A DNA stretch of 50,702 bases from Alkalinema sp. CACIAM 70d (GTDB taxonomy: Bacteria > Cyanobacteriota > Cyanobacteriia > Leptolyngbyales > Leptolyngbyaceae), in assembly GCA_002148405.1 (NCBI GenBank), contig MUGG01000044.1, positions 1 to 50,702 of the forward strand, read 5' to 3'. Numbering within the stretch: position 1 is the first letter of the stretch; the number at the start of each line of letters is the position of its first letter. A program made the position numbers and the translations under genes. The notes below the pieces were generated by a model. That model saw nothing but the letters and a program-made list of their open reading frames with translations, was not told the origin of the DNA and ran no database searches. Shown here piece by piece: positions 32,447 through 42,269 of this stretch.

Positions 32447-32881
32447 TTACTTCGCTTGGCAATAGCCGTTGACTTCACTAATGAGGCTGGTTTCCTCCTT
32501 CGATGATGATTGCATTGACTGTAGTGATGCTTGCATGGCTTTAATGTCCTTGCGACCGGCGGCATCCACAAGGGTCTTGCTGGCGTCACGGGTTTTGGTG
32601 TAGAGATCAACGAAGCGTTGTTGGAAGCCTTTTAGCTTCTCATCTTTAACTTCAACCGCTTGGAACGCTTGGATATTTTTATCCAAAATACCAGTCATTT
32701 GCTTCATCTTGCCAACCTGGTCGCCGCCACCTTGGCTTGCAGCTTTCAGTTCAGTAGTGGCTTCGTTGGTAACTTTGACCAATTTGTTGCATTGGGACAC
32801 TTTGCTATCGCAGCCTACTGCCAGAAAACCCAAGGTTGCTGCGATCGCGGTAAAAGCAAACAAATGACGAGAAGAATACAT
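32447..32881 (-). CDS. Small lipoprotein-like protein, paralog 2 of a tandem trio
   Basis: 144 residues. Signal peptide ending in LAVGC, a lipobox-like site (Ala at -3 is less common), then SQCNKLVKVTNEATTEL, KLKGFQQRFVDLYTKTRDASKTLVDAAGRKDIKAM and a final NGYCQAK. It is 45-50% similar to paralog 1 by eye. Coiled-coil-like helices dominate. Reverse direction with its own RBS (GGAGATCACAAG upstream). Function unknown; periplasmic or membrane-anchored. Confidence 0.85.
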   Translation of the reverse strand: MYSSRHLFAFTAIAATLGFLAVGCDSKVSQCNKLVKVTNEATTELKAASQGGGDQVGKMKQMTGILDKNIQAFQAVEVKDEKLKGFQQRFVDLYTKTRDASKTLVDAAGRKDIKAMQASLQSMQSSSKEETSLISEVNGYCQAK

Positions 32882-33097
32882 GACTTGTGATCTCCAAATT
32901 TTAGTAAGGTGAATGGATTGGCTCTAGACACCTGTTTTCTATCTACAAGCTTGGTTTAGCATATGCATTATTGCTCAAGCCTAGACGTTCGGGTTCAGAA
33001 CTTCCAAAAGACGTTAGGATTTGCAATAAATTCTGGTTGGTGGAGCAAATAACGGCTAGGGTTTGTTGAGGAATTCTGTCCTCTGAGGCTTGGCAAG

Positions 33098-33565
33098 CTA
33101 AGGCGCTTGGCAGTAGGCATTGATGGCTTGCACAAGCTGGGTTTGGGTTGCATGATTCGCTTGCAGTTGACCGGTGGCTTGCCGCAGAGCTTGGGCGTTG
33201 GTGGGGTTAATTAGCGATCGATTACTATCCCGATCGCGGCTATAGAGTTCCACCAGTTGCTGCTGAAAGCCTTGCAGGGTTGGATCGTTGAGTTGCAGGG
33301 CTTGGATCGATTTTGTGGCGCGATCGAGAATGTCGGCAGCGGCTTGGAATTTAGCCGTGGGTGGCGAATTTTGGGTTTCTAGGGCTTGGATATCTTGGCT
33401 GGCTTGGTTAGCTAAGACGACGAGTTTGTTGCAGCGATCGACTTTGGTTTCGCTACAGCCACTAACTAAGAGACTCACTAAGCCCAATCCTGTTATGAGT
33501 AAGCCGATCAATCGACTCACTGAAAGGTGGGTTAGACGAGCGTGGCAAGTGACGAACCGATTCAT
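33098..33565 (-). CDS. Small lipoprotein, paralog 3 of a tandem trio
   Basis: 155 residues from ATG 33565, with AGGAA about 10 bases upstream. Long signal peptide ending in LLVSGC (good lipobox), then DRCNKLVVLANQASQDI, LQGFQQQLVELYSRDRDSNRSL and a final NAYCQAP. Clearly homologous to the two genes to its left, but the most divergent. The flank shows a weak repeat of CTTGGCA around the stop. Function unknown. Confidence 0.8.
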   Translation of the reverse strand: MNRFVTCHARLTHLSVSRLIGLLITGLGLVSLLVSGCSETKVDRCNKLVVLANQASQDIQALETQNSPPTAKFQAAADILDRATKSIQALQLNDPTLQGFQQQLVELYSRDRDSNRSLINPTNAQALRQATGQLQANHATQTQLVQAINAYCQAP

Positions 33566-33687
33566 GGGCGATGATTTCCTGCGGCAAGCATTCATAGGGT
33601 GCCACAGTTGGAGCATTTAAGCAATGAACCTGCTTGCACGTCATCCATGCAAGCAGGTTAGCGTGGTTCAGATTAAACGAATCCGGT

Positions 33688-33720
33688 GAACGAAGCCGTT
33701 AGAACGAAGCCGTTAGAACG
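33688..33720. repeat. 14-bp tandem repeat x2 spanning the porin stop
   Basis: GAACGAAGCCGTTA at 33688 and again at 33702, then GAACG. The second copy carries the porin stop codon (TTA on this strand, 33713-33715) and the first lies in the 3' flank with its stop copy. Confidence 0.95.
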
Positions 33721-35356
33721 TAAACGTCGTCCGCAACGTTCCAATTAGGATGGAATCATTACGATTGTCGTGGTTAGGCGAAGTTAGCCAGATCAAACCA
33801 GGTGTCACAGAAATGCGATCGTTGAGGGGGTACTGATAAAACGCTTCCACATGCAGCGAAGTATCCCGATCGCGCAAATTACTCAATGCCGCACTGGTAC
33901 CCGTCACCTTGGGTTCCATCCCCACAATCACGCCAGCCACTGCGCCCATTTTACCCAGATCGGGGAAGGCCAAGCCCACCATCCAATTCCAGATATCCAG
34001 ATCGCCCTTAGTGCCTTTGAGAACACGGGTTTTTGTATATCCCACAGAACCATTCAGCACAATTTTGGGGCTGATTTGGAAGGATGCACCAACGCCAAAG
34101 GAATTGCTAGAGAAGGGAGATGCGAGGGTATCAAAGGTATCGTTAACCAAATCACCATCGCTATCTGTCGGCACCAACAGGTTGGCATTCAAGCTACCCG
34201 TGGGACTACCGGCGCTGTTAAACGTGGTTTTGTAGGAATGCACATAGGTCAAGCCGACCTTCAGTTGTTCGCTGGGCTTGAAGGTTAACTGGGCGATCGC
34301 GCCATAGGGGCCACTGAAGAGACCACTACCCGAGGCTGGGTTGGCCGCATCCCCTGCGAGATAGCCTGCGCTCAGTTCAAATTGCTCACTAAATTCATGC
34401 TTCACCGCAATCCCCGTGCCTCCCAACAGGTAGTAAATGGGGTTGCGAGTCCCAAAATGAGACAGAGCACCACTACCACCGTCGCCGTCTAGGTAGGGAT
34501 TGAGGGTATCGGTAAAGTCATCAGCTGCCCCTGCGTTGGCTTCCACGACCACCGTTGTTTTTTCACCTAGGGGGAATTGGTAGAGCAGGGCATCGATAAC
34601 AGCGCTATTGCCAGAATCGGCGGACAACCGCAGGGAGCCTTCGGGAATGCCCGTGGCGTCTTGGCTAAAACCAAGGTTACCGGCTTGAATCCGGGTACGG
34701 AGGATGTCTTTTCCGGTAAAGCTGGTGTCGAGGTTGAGGCGGGCGCGATAGCCAACCACGGAATTGCGGCTAGGTTTGACTTCAGGCACCGCGACGCCCA
34801 GGGCATTCAACCTGGTGCTTTCCCCAAACATGACATTGCCGCGTCCCACAACCACTTCGCCGCTGAGTTTGGTGGTGGTGGAAAACTGTTGTTTTTCTAG
34901 CGTTGCCGTTTTAGCTTCCAAGGCATCGACTCGCCCGCGCAGAGTCGCGAGTTCAGCGGCAAATTCTTCTTGCAATTTTTGCAGGGTGGCGAGGTCTTCT
35001 TTTTTGACGAGATCCGCCGTCGCCGCCGCAATTAGTTCATTCACCCGATCCATGCAGGCATTGACCCCTGCCGCAAATTCGTAGCGGGTCATGGCGCGGT
35101 TGCCCCGATAGGTGCGATCGGGATAGCCTGCGATGCAGCCGTAGCGTTCTACCAAAGATTGCAGGGCTTGGAAGGCCCAATCCGTCGGCTTAACATCGGA
35201 TAACTGAGAGACAGACGTAACCTGTTCCATGGCGGGATTGGCCGCTAGGTCGTTTGCCATAACTTCGTTGGCATTGGCTGCTCCTGCCATCAGCAACCCA
35301 GTCCCCACAAAGCAAGGGCTCAGCCAAAGTAAGGTCTTTAGTCGTTTTTTATTCAT
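33713..35356 (-). CDS. Iron-uptake-type porin (SLH + OprB domain)
   Basis: 547 residues from ATG 35356. Signal peptide (CFVGTGLLMAGAANA), then an SLH domain (about 50-105: VSQLSDVKPTDWAFQALQSLVERYGCIAGYPDRTYRGNRAMTRYEFAAGVNACMDRV), a short coiled coil (about 105-160) and a beta-barrel (about 165-547) ending in Phe (TFTF), typical of outer-membrane barrels. This is the cyanobacterial SLH-OprB porin family, several of which are iron-repressed or permeable to inorganic ions. A Fur-box-like site lies about 105 bases upstream (35461-35478), which supports iron control. It is an intact full-length gene. Confidence 0.93.
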   Translation of the reverse strand: MNKKRLKTLLWLSPCFVGTGLLMAGAANANEVMANDLAANPAMEQVTSVSQLSDVKPTDWAFQALQSLVERYGCIAGYPDRTYRGNRAMTRYEFAAGVNACMDRVNELIAAATADLVKKEDLATLQKLQEEFAAELATLRGRVDALEAKTATLEKQQFSTTTKLSGEVVVGRGNVMFGESTRLNALGVAVPEVKPSRNSVVGYRARLNLDTSFTGKDILRTRIQAGNLGFSQDATGIPEGSLRLSADSGNSAVIDALLYQFPLGEKTTVVVEANAGAADDFTDTLNPYLDGDGGSGALSHFGTRNPIYYLLGGTGIAVKHEFSEQFELSAGYLAGDAANPASGSGLFSGPYGAIAQLTFKPSEQLKVGLTYVHSYKTTFNSAGSPTGSLNANLLVPTDSDGDLVNDTFDTLASPFSSNSFGVGASFQISPKIVLNGSVGYTKTRVLKGTKGDLDIWNWMVGLAFPDLGKMGAVAGVIVGMEPKVTGTSAALSNLRDRDTSLHVEAFYQYPLNDRISVTPGLIWLTSPNHDNRNDSILIGTLRTTFTF

Positions 35357-35806
35357 GAAAATTACCCCCACACCATTAACAACAGGTGATAAAGACTAAC
35401 GATTGCATAGCCTGCATTATTACAGGATGCCGAAGCGGAAAACCCCCTCTCGATCAAATAGATAATATAATCATTATCATTTTTTGCCAAACTGAGGGGG
35501 GAAAATCGAGCTATTTGCCGATCGCGAATCGGGGTCAGATTCAAGCTGATGAGGAGTTGTGAGCACGATCGTGCTGTGAGCCGAGGGACAAATCGACAAT
35601 GCTTGGAGCCGATCAAGTTCTACTATTCGGGAAACCAATTAATAATAACTCTCAATAAATGTTAAAGATGTTAGACAGGCTGTCGTAGGCGGCGATCGGT
35701 GAGGGATTGGCGCGCGCGAGGCGGGAAGTCGTGATCCCCAAAATTCAGGCGGTTAGTCTGGGAGTCTTGGCTCTATCATGCGATAGGACTGATACTGGCT
35801 GATCTT
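35357..35806. other. Divergent intergenic region, porin and glutaminase
   Basis: 450 bases with the Fur-box-like site (35461-35478), AT-rich runs (TTAATAATAACTCTCAATAAA near 35640-35660) and a GCGCGCGAGGCGGG run. It should hold promoters for both divergent genes; no gene seen. A small frame on the minus strand (35362-35616) looks like a shadow. Confidence 0.5.
35461..35478 (-). promoter_or_regulatory. Fur-box-like site upstream of the porin gene
   Basis: GATAATATAATCATTATC against the consensus GATAATGATAATCATTATC: one base short of the 19-mer and otherwise a close match, nearly palindromic. It lies 105 bases before the porin start. It predicts repression by Fur when iron is sufficient. Confidence 0.65.
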
Positions 35807-36745
35807 ATGACTGACGGCGATCGCTTACTCGAACTGCTCCAAACCCTGCACAAACGCTATCAATCTGTGCGAGAAGGCAAGGTTGCAGATTACATTCCAG
35901 AATTATCTAAGGTTGATCCCGATCTGTTTAGTATCTGCATTGTGACGACGCAGGGGGAAATTTATCACGTTGGGGATCATGAGCATTTATTTACGGTGCA
36001 GTCAATTTCCAAGGTGTTTAGCTATGGTTTGGCGTTGGAGGATCATGGGCGCAATTATGTATTGACGCGGGTGGGGGTGGAACCGACGGGGGAGGATTTT
36101 AATTCGATCGTGTTGGATGAAGCGTCGAAGCGGCCCTACAATCCGATGGTGAATGCGGGGGCGATCGCAACGACGAGTTTAATTAAGGGTAAAACGCCGG
36201 TCGATCGGTTAAATCGATTACTGGAAATGTTCAATCGCTATATTGGCCATGATGTGTTTATTGATGTGTCGGTGTTTTTGTCGGAACGGATGACGGGGCA
36301 TCGTAACCGAGCGATGGCACACCTGATGCGGAATTTTGGCATGATTGATGATCCGATCGAGGAGTCGTTGGATCTGTATTTCCAGCAGTGTTCAGTGTTG
36401 GTGAATTGTCAGGATTTGGCGATTATGGCGGCGACGTTGGCGAATCGGGGGATTAATCCAGTGACCCAGGAACGGGCGATCGATCGGCGCTATGTGCGGG
36501 ATTTGTTGAGTGTGATGTATACCTGCGGGATGTATAACTTTGCGGGGGAATGGGCCTATACGGTGGGATTTCCGGCGAAGAGTGGGGTTTCTGGGGGGAT
36601 TATTGGGGTAGTGCCGAATCAGATGGGGATTGGCATTTTTTCGCCACCGCTGGATGTGCGGGGGAACAGTGTGCGCGGGGTGCAGGTGTGTGAGGCGCTG
36701 TCCCAGGAGTTAAATTTACATGTGTTCGATTGCCCAGATTGTTGA
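35807..36745 (+). CDS. glsA: Glutaminase (GlsA, serine-type)
   Basis: 312 residues. Deamidates glutamine to glutamate and ammonia in the cytosol. Serine beta-lactamase-like fold: [16 protein letters not shown] has the catalytic Ser-x-x-Lys, plus the [18 protein letters not shown] substrate-binding Asn and the [11 protein letters not shown] motif near the C-terminus. Length fits GlsA. Divergent from the porin. The codons are strongly GATCG-rich. No regulatory site seen. Confidence 0.93.
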   Translation: MTDGDRLLELLQTLHKRYQSVREGKVADYIPELSKVDPDLFSICIVTTQGEIYHVGDHEHLFTVQSISKVFSYGLALEDHGRNYVLTRVGVEPTGEDFNSIVLDEASKRPYNPMVNAGAIATTSLIKGKTPVDRLNRLLEMFNRYIGHDVFIDVSVFLSERMTGHRNRAMAHLMRNFGMIDDPIEESLDLYFQQCSVLVNCQDLAIMAATLANRGINPVTQERAIDRRYVRDLLSVMYTCGMYNFAGEWAYTVGFPAKSGVSGGIIGVVPNQMGIGIFSPPLDVRGNSVRGVQVCEALSQELNLHVFDCPDC

Positions 36746-36852
36746 TTTCTCTTCTGGAGTAATCTTCTGCATGGTGACTCAAAATAGCCAGATCTCATAG
36801 CTTTTCCTATGTAGATAGTTAAACTGAAGGTAGTTGCTCCCCGGTACAACTG

Positions 36853-37974
36853 ATGAAAGATAAAAGACAATTAGTTAATATTGCTAGTTGGATATTCTGT
36901 GCCTTTTGTGGGGTTATGGCCTTAGCTGGAATATTCATTAACCCACCAGTGGCTTTTGGGTTTCTCATTTGTGCCCTGATAGTTTTGCCACCGATTTACC
37001 AATTCACATCACGTTATGGACGAAAATTCAATATCTTCGGTAGACTAGCAGCGTTAGTAGTAGCATTTATTTTAATTGGGGCTAATGCGCCCTCTCAGCC
37101 AACAGTAACCGCCGAAAACTCAACACTTGCAACACCTCAGCCATCTACGACGGTTTCACCTACTATTAGTCCAAGTGCATCGCTATTACCAGTAATCGAA
37201 AAGGGATGGAAGGAGTATTTACCAGGTGAGGATCAAGGTTTAAAATCAAAATTCACGACAGATTCATTTTTGGCAGGGTGGCTACAGGGCCAAGATGTTT
37301 GGGTAGGTTATGTCGATACTGCACGCCTTCTAGAACAGGGATTCTTTATCAATAAATCGCTGAACCATGATGGACAAGGGCAGGAACCTAAAATCGCCAA
37401 TCCACGGGCATCGTGTTCGATATTGAGTCACATAGGATACACTCCAGCAGTGATTTGTGGAAAATCAACGACATCTTGGCAGTGGGGCATTCAATCTGAT
37501 GAAACACGGCAGAAAATAGCCTCTGCGTTTGAGTCAGAAGTATATACTGAGCGCAAATCGGATCTTGTTCAAGCTGAGTCTACAGAATTTAATGCTGAAA
37601 TATTTGATCCACCTTCAAATTGTCGTTCAGATGCTGGACAAGATTCTTCAGTTGTTACAACTTTTCAGAAGGGCGTTGTTGCAGTAGATCTAGAGAATCC
37701 TAAAGTCAGCAATGGTAACTGGTATCGGGAGATTTATCAAAACTGCTGGATTCATGAATCACAACTACGATGGTTAAATGGTACTCAAGAAACTGCTTCA
37801 GAACGTCCCATTTTGCGAGATTCTGCTAGTGAAAGCCAAAATTCTGCCAGTTCTAGTACTGGAATTTCTGCTTCCAGTAGTGGTGGTCGATGTAATTCAC
37901 CGTCTGATCGTGATTCGCGAGGTCGTCTTTGTGGCGATCGAGCTTCTAGTGTAAGAAAAAGTCGGAAGCGCTAA
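36853..37974 (+). CDS. Membrane protein with SH3-like domain
   Basis: 373 residues. Two or three N-terminal membrane segments (about 8-28, 32-50, 63-80), a Ser/Thr/Pro linker (about 88-125), an unknown soluble part (about 130-250) and an SH3b-like stretch (IFDPPSNCRSDAGQDSSVVTTFQKG ... WYREIYQNCWIHESQLRW, about 255-305). The tail (CNSPSDRDSRGRLCGDRAS) is a short Cys/Gly/Arg motif often seen at the end of cyanobacterial SH3-type proteins. No catalytic motif. AT-rich composition compared with glsA. The family and function are not assigned. Confidence 0.75.
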   Translation: MKDKRQLVNIASWIFCAFCGVMALAGIFINPPVAFGFLICALIVLPPIYQFTSRYGRKFNIFGRLAALVVAFILIGANAPSQPTVTAENSTLATPQPSTTVSPTISPSASLLPVIEKGWKEYLPGEDQGLKSKFTTDSFLAGWLQGQDVWVGYVDTARLLEQGFFINKSLNHDGQGQEPKIANPRASCSILSHIGYTPAVICGKSTTSWQWGIQSDETRQKIASAFESEVYTERKSDLVQAESTEFNAEIFDPPSNCRSDAGQDSSVVTTFQKGVVAVDLENPKVSNGNWYREIYQNCWIHESQLRWLNGTQETASERPILRDSASESQNSASSSTGISASSSGGRCNSPSDRDSRGRLCGDRASSVRKSRKR

Positions 37975-38070
37975 CAACGTTATTATTCAGTACGGAAGCA
38001 GTGGTGAACGGGATGCATTGAATGGATTGATCGTGGTTTGACTAGCATCTTAATCTCAATAAGCACTATG

Positions 38071-38099
38071 AAAGGGAGATAACTTTTCTATCTCCCTTT
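38071..38099. terminator. Perfect 11-bp hairpin between convergent genes
   Basis: AAAGGGAGATA ... TATCTCCCTTT with a 7-base loop, between the rightward membrane protein gene (ends 37974) and the leftward acnB (ends 38131). A T-run is lacking on both sides, but position and stem strength support a bidirectional terminator. Confidence 0.65.
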
Positions 38100-38101
38100 C
38101 C

Positions 38102-38140
38102 TGTGTCTAGTCGCTGTATCTAGCTGCTATCTAGCCGATA
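38102..38140. repeat. 12-13-bp tandem repeat x3 spanning the acnB stop
   Basis: TGTGTCTAGTCGC, TGTATCTAGCTGC and TATCTAGCCGA in a row. The third includes the acnB stop codon (CTA on this strand, 38131-38133); the other two repeat a stop-bearing CTAG in the 3' flank. Confidence 0.8.
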
Positions 38141-40725
38141 CTCGCAGCTAGCTGAGCTTCTTCTTCCTTGGACACCGTGCGGCCCTCATCTTCAAACCCG
38201 GCAATTTGGTCGAAGTTGAGATAGCGGTAGAGGTCATCCGCCAAGGGATTCAGCTTGTCACCCACGATCGCCATGTATTCCTCGATCGTGGGAATCTTGC
38301 CCAACAAGGCGCAGGCAGCAGCTAACTCTGCGGAACCCAGATACACCTGAGCCCCTTTGCCCATACGGTTGTTGAAGTTGCGGGTGGAGGTGGAAAACAC
38401 GGTGGTATTGTCTTCTACCCGTGCTTGGTTACCCATGCAGAGGGAGCAACCGGGCACCTCCGTCCGCGCTTGGACGCCTTCAAAGGTGTCATAGATGCCT
38501 TCCTTGCGCAGTTGGGTTTCATCCATCCGCGTGGGGGGTGCAATCCACAACCGGACGCCTTCCAGGGCGGGCTTGCCTTCCAGCACCTTGGCAGCGGCGC
38601 GATAGTGCCCAATGTTGGTCATACAGGAACCGATGAATACTTCCTGCACTGGATCGCCCGCCACTTCCGACAGGGTTTTGATATTGTCCGGATCGTTAGG
38701 AGCCGCGACGATCGGTTCTGTAATCTGATTCAGATCCACTTCAATGATGTCGGCATATTCCGCATCGGCATCCGCTTGCAACAACACCGGATTAGCCAGC
38801 CATTCTTCCATTTTGCGAACCCGACGGAGAATGGTACGGGCATCGCCATAGCCCCGTGCCACCATGTTTTTCAGCAACGCAACGTTAGAACGGAGGTATT
38901 CGCTAACGGTTTCAGTGCTGAGGGCGATCGTGCAACCAGCCGCCGATCGTTCCGCCGTCGCATCGGTCAATTCAAACGCCTGTTCCAGCTTCAGGTTGGG
39001 CAAGCCTTCCATTTCAATAATTCTGCCGGAGAAGACGTTTTTCTTGTTCTCCTTGGCGACGGTCAGTTTGCCCTGTTGAATCGCCACATAGGGAATTGCA
39101 TTGACGATATCCCGCAGCGTAATGCCCGGTTGCAGTTCACCCTTAAAGCGCACCAGCACGGATTCCGGCATATCCAAGGGCATGGCTCCCAACGCTGCGG
39201 CAAAAGCCACCAAGCCCGACCCAGCGGGGAAGGAAATTCCCAGCGGGAAACGGGTGTGGGAATCGCCGCCGGTGCCGACGGTATCCGGTAACAGCATCCG
39301 GTTCAGCCAGGAGTGGATAATGCCATCGCCGGGACGCAGGGAAACGCCACCGCGCGTGTTGATGAAATCGGGCAATTCCGCATGGGTCTTGAGATCCACA
39401 GGTTTGGGGTAAGCAGCCGTGTGGCAGAAGCTCTGCATGACCAAATCAGCGCTGAAGCCCAGGCAGGCCAGTTCCTTCAGTTCATCCCGCGTCATGGGGC
39501 CGGTGGTGTCCTGGGAGCCGACAGTGGTCATCATCGGTTCGCAGGAAGTTCCAGGCCGTACACCGGGTAGACCGCAGGCTTTCCCGACCATTTTTTGCGC
39601 CAGGGTGAAGCCTTTGCCCGTATCTGCTGGCATTTGGGGCCGCACGAAGAGGTCGCTGGGGGTTAGACCCAGGGCTGTGCGGGCTTTGTCGGTGAGGGTG
39701 CGGCCAATTAGTAGGGGAATCCGGCCTCCGGCGCGCACTTCGTCCAGAATCGTGTCGGGTTTGAGGCTGAAGGTCGAGATCGTCTCTCCAGCGGCATTTT
39801 TCACTTCGCCTTGGTAGGGATAGATGGTAATGACATCGCCAGTGTTCATTTGGGCGACATCACATTCGATCGGCAGGGCACCGGAGTCTTCTGCGGTGTT
39901 GAAGAAGATGGGTGCGATTTTGCCCCCGATGACGAAGCCGCCCGATCGCTTGTTGGGGACGAAGGGGATGTCTTCGCCCATGTGCCAGAGGACGGAGTTG
40001 ATAGCCGATTTGCGGGACGATCCGGTTCCGACGACATCACCGACGTAGGCCACGGGATGCCCTTTCTGCTTCAGTTCCGCAATCACGTCCAGGGAACCGG
40101 GCAGGCGCGTCTCCAGCATGGCGGTGGCGTGCAGGGGAATGTCCGGGCGGGTGGTGGCGTGGGTGGCGGGGGAGAGGTCGTCGGTGTTAGTTTCGCCGGG
40201 GACTTTGAAGACGGTGACGGTGATGGCTTCCGGTAGGGTGGGGCGGCTGGTGAACCATTCGGCGTCGGCCCAGGCTTGCATAACCCGTTGGGCGTTGGCG
40301 TGGCCGCTGGCGGCGAGTTCCTGCACGTCGTGGAAGGCGTCGTAGACCAGCAAGGTTTTGCTGAGGGCGATCGTGGCGGCTTCGGCGATCGCGGCATCAT
40401 CCGATTTCAGCAATTGCAGCAGGGCGCTGACGTTGTAGCCGCCCATCATGGTGCCGAGGAGTTCTACGGCATACACGGGGCTAATCAGGGGGCTGCTGGC
40501 TTCACCTTTAGCGATCGCGCTGAGAAATGTGGCTTTGACGTAGGCGGCTTGGTCTACGCCAGGGGGAATGCGATCGCGCAGCAGTTCTACAAGGAAATCT
40601 TCTTCACCAGCGGGAGGATTTTTCAGCAGTTCGCACAGGTCGGCGGTTTGTTCTGCGCTGAGAGGGAGGGGTGGGATGCCCAGAGCGGCACGATCGGCGA
40701 CGTGGGCACGGTAGGCTTCTAACAT
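38131..40725 (-). CDS. acnB: Bifunctional aconitate hydratase 2 / 2-methylisocitrate dehydratase
   Basis: 864 residues, normal for AcnB. It converts citrate to isocitrate through cis-aconitate in the TCA cycle with a 4Fe-4S cluster. Cluster ligands in [14 protein letters not shown] and [13 protein letters not shown], swivelling domain in [25 protein letters not shown]-terminal HEAT-like domain (about 1-160). [25 protein letters not shown] and [11 protein letters not shown] are family signatures. The window does not show the 2-methylcitrate genes, so the second activity is inferred from the family. The gene stands alone; no IRE-like element can be seen. Confidence 0.95.
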   Translation of the reverse strand: MLEAYRAHVADRAALGIPPLPLSAEQTADLCELLKNPPAGEEDFLVELLRDRIPPGVDQAAYVKATFLSAIAKGEASSPLISPVYAVELLGTMMGGYNVSALLQLLKSDDAAIAEAATIALSKTLLVYDAFHDVQELAASGHANAQRVMQAWADAEWFTSRPTLPEAITVTVFKVPGETNTDDLSPATHATTRPDIPLHATAMLETRLPGSLDVIAELKQKGHPVAYVGDVVGTGSSRKSAINSVLWHMGEDIPFVPNKRSGGFVIGGKIAPIFFNTAEDSGALPIECDVAQMNTGDVITIYPYQGEVKNAAGETISTFSLKPDTILDEVRAGGRIPLLIGRTLTDKARTALGLTPSDLFVRPQMPADTGKGFTLAQKMVGKACGLPGVRPGTSCEPMMTTVGSQDTTGPMTRDELKELACLGFSADLVMQSFCHTAAYPKPVDLKTHAELPDFINTRGGVSLRPGDGIIHSWLNRMLLPDTVGTGGDSHTRFPLGISFPAGSGLVAFAAALGAMPLDMPESVLVRFKGELQPGITLRDIVNAIPYVAIQQGKLTVAKENKKNVFSGRIIEMEGLPNLKLEQAFELTDATAERSAAGCTIALSTETVSEYLRSNVALLKNMVARGYGDARTILRRVRKMEEWLANPVLLQADADAEYADIIEVDLNQITEPIVAAPNDPDNIKTLSEVAGDPVQEVFIGSCMTNIGHYRAAAKVLEGKPALEGVRLWIAPPTRMDETQLRKEGIYDTFEGVQARTEVPGCSLCMGNQARVEDNTTVFSTSTRNFNNRMGKGAQVYLGSAELAAACALLGKIPTIEEYMAIVGDKLNPLADDLYRYLNFDQIAGFEDEGRTVSKEEEAQLAASIG

Positions 40726-41171
40726 GGGTGGATCTCGCGGTTATGAAGAAGTGTAGCAACCATTGTGCCGGGTTAGGGGCGATCCTATCAACTGAGGTGA
40801 GGGAATCTTGGCAAACGAGCCAGACTTATAAGGTCAAGAATGTTTTACTAAAAAGGGAAATTCAGCCAAATTCTTTCAAAGTCCCCCTGATTTCTAGCGC
40901 AGCGGCGCGTAGCGCGGGGATTTAGGGAGATCGTTACGGGTTGCAATCACAAGTTGATTTGAGCTAAATTCCCCCGATTGACTAACAGCACTCGAACCGC
41001 CTCTCCTAGAACGGGCGAGGGGCTATTGTATGAAATTCACTGGGACGATTCATTACAACTTGAGAACACTGAGATCTTGAGGTTGATTTTTAAAGTTTCT
41101 AGTTTTTTCTGCGATCGTGGCTATTTCAAACTGATCTATTTACAACCGATCAATGCAATCTAGATCTCATT
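40726..41171. other. Intergenic region with a repeat copy
   Basis: 446 bases between acnB and the small hybrid kinase. It holds a reverse copy of the dispersed palindromic repeat (40861-40955) and otherwise AT-rich DNA. The frame at 40978-41163 has no RBS and is rejected. Confidence 0.5.
40861..40955 (-). repeat. Dispersed palindromic repeat, reverse copy with insert
   Basis: The core (AGTCCCCCT ... GGGGATTTAGGGAGATCGTT ... GGTTGCAATCACA) matches the copy at 24135-24276 in reverse. Its middle is replaced by GATTTCTAGCGCAGCGGC GCGTAGCGCG, a GCGCTACGCGC-type mini-palindrome of about 27 bases. Confidence 0.75.
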
Positions 41172-42269
41172 CTAGACATTATTTAATTCGTTAGAACAAT
41201 AGGGTAGATAAACACTAAAAATGGCACCATTGGGAATGTTATCGTCAACAGAAATTTCGCCACCATGGGCTTCCACGATCGTCTTACAAAAGGCGAGTCC
41301 GAGTCCCAATTGTCGAGCCCCAACTACTAATTCCCCGATTTCATATTTTTCAAAAATGGCATCGCGCTTTTCCGGGGAAACGCCCGAGCCGGTATCCGCA
41401 ATGTGAATCAAAACCCCTTCATCTGCTTGCAATTCGACCTTGGCTGAAATTTGACCTTGTTTATAGGAAAACTTGAGGGCATTGGAGAGCAGATTATCCA
41501 AGACGCGCCGCATTAAACTTGCATCTAACGATAATTCGATCGAATTATCCGGGAGATCTTGATGAAGTTGGATTTGCTTAGCTTCTAGGCTAGGGGCAAA
41601 ATCCTTGAGCGCGGCCTGAGTCATCGTGACAAGATCAACCTGAGTACGGGTCAGGACTAACTTATCCGCCTCACACTTCCCCAACAGCAGCACATCATCA
41701 ATCAGATGAGCTAAGCGATCGGTCGCATCATTGAGCCGCACAACATTGCGTTGTAAAAAGTCTGGCAACTCCGCCGCCGCCAGCACATCCCCTGCAAACA
41801 TGATGATAGCTAAAGGATTGCGTAAATCATGGACTATCGTATAAGTCATATCCTCGCGTAGTTGCAAAATATTATGCAATCGATCGTACTGCTGCTTAAT
41901 GCGGAGCATCGACTTGACCCGTGCGGCCAGTTCTAGACCATTAACGGGCTTACTGACAAAATCATCGGCCCCCGCTGCTAAACAACGGGACAGATCTTCC
42001 TTGGACGTTAACGCAGTGACCATGACAATTGGGACGGCTCGCCATTTAGGATCAGCCTTAATTTGGCGGCAGACCTCAATACCATTCATCTGCGGCATCA
42101 TGACATCCAGCAGAATGACATCTGGTTGCACATTGTCGAGCCGATCGAGGGCGCGTTGCCCACTTTGGGCATAGTGAAACTGATACCCTTCTTGATATAG
42201 CAGCGTTTCAATCACATCAAAGTTATCAGGCTCATCATCCACCACAAAAATACAAGGCTGTCTATCCAT
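41172..42269 (-). CDS. Hybrid response regulator/histidine kinase
   Basis: 365 residues: a receiver domain (1-120) with the phosphorylation Asp in VILLDVMMPQMNG, Thr in MVTALTS and Lys in DDFVSKPVNG, then HisKA (about 140-205) with YTIVHDLRNPLAIIMF (His-box) and HATPase (about 245-358) with DNLLSNALKFSYK, DTGSGVSPEKR and GLGLAFCKTIVEAHGG. A REC-HK of this order is typical of cyanobacterial signalling. The start overlaps the stop of the large hybrid kinase by eight bases, so it is second in an operon. Partner output domain not visible. Confidence 0.92.
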   Translation of the reverse strand: MDRQPCIFVVDDEPDNFDVIETLLYQEGYQFHYAQSGQRALDRLDNVQPDVILLDVMMPQMNGIEVCRQIKADPKWRAVPIVMVTALTSKEDLSRCLAAGADDFVSKPVNGLELAARVKSMLRIKQQYDRLHNILQLREDMTYTIVHDLRNPLAIIMFAGDVLAAAELPDFLQRNVVRLNDATDRLAHLIDDVLLLGKCEADKLVLTRTQVDLVTMTQAALKDFAPSLEAKQIQLHQDLPDNSIELSLDASLMRRVLDNLLSNALKFSYKQGQISAKVELQADEGVLIHIADTGSGVSPEKRDAIFEKYEIGELVVGARQLGLGLAFCKTIVEAHGGEISVDDNIPNGAIFSVYLPYCSNELNNV

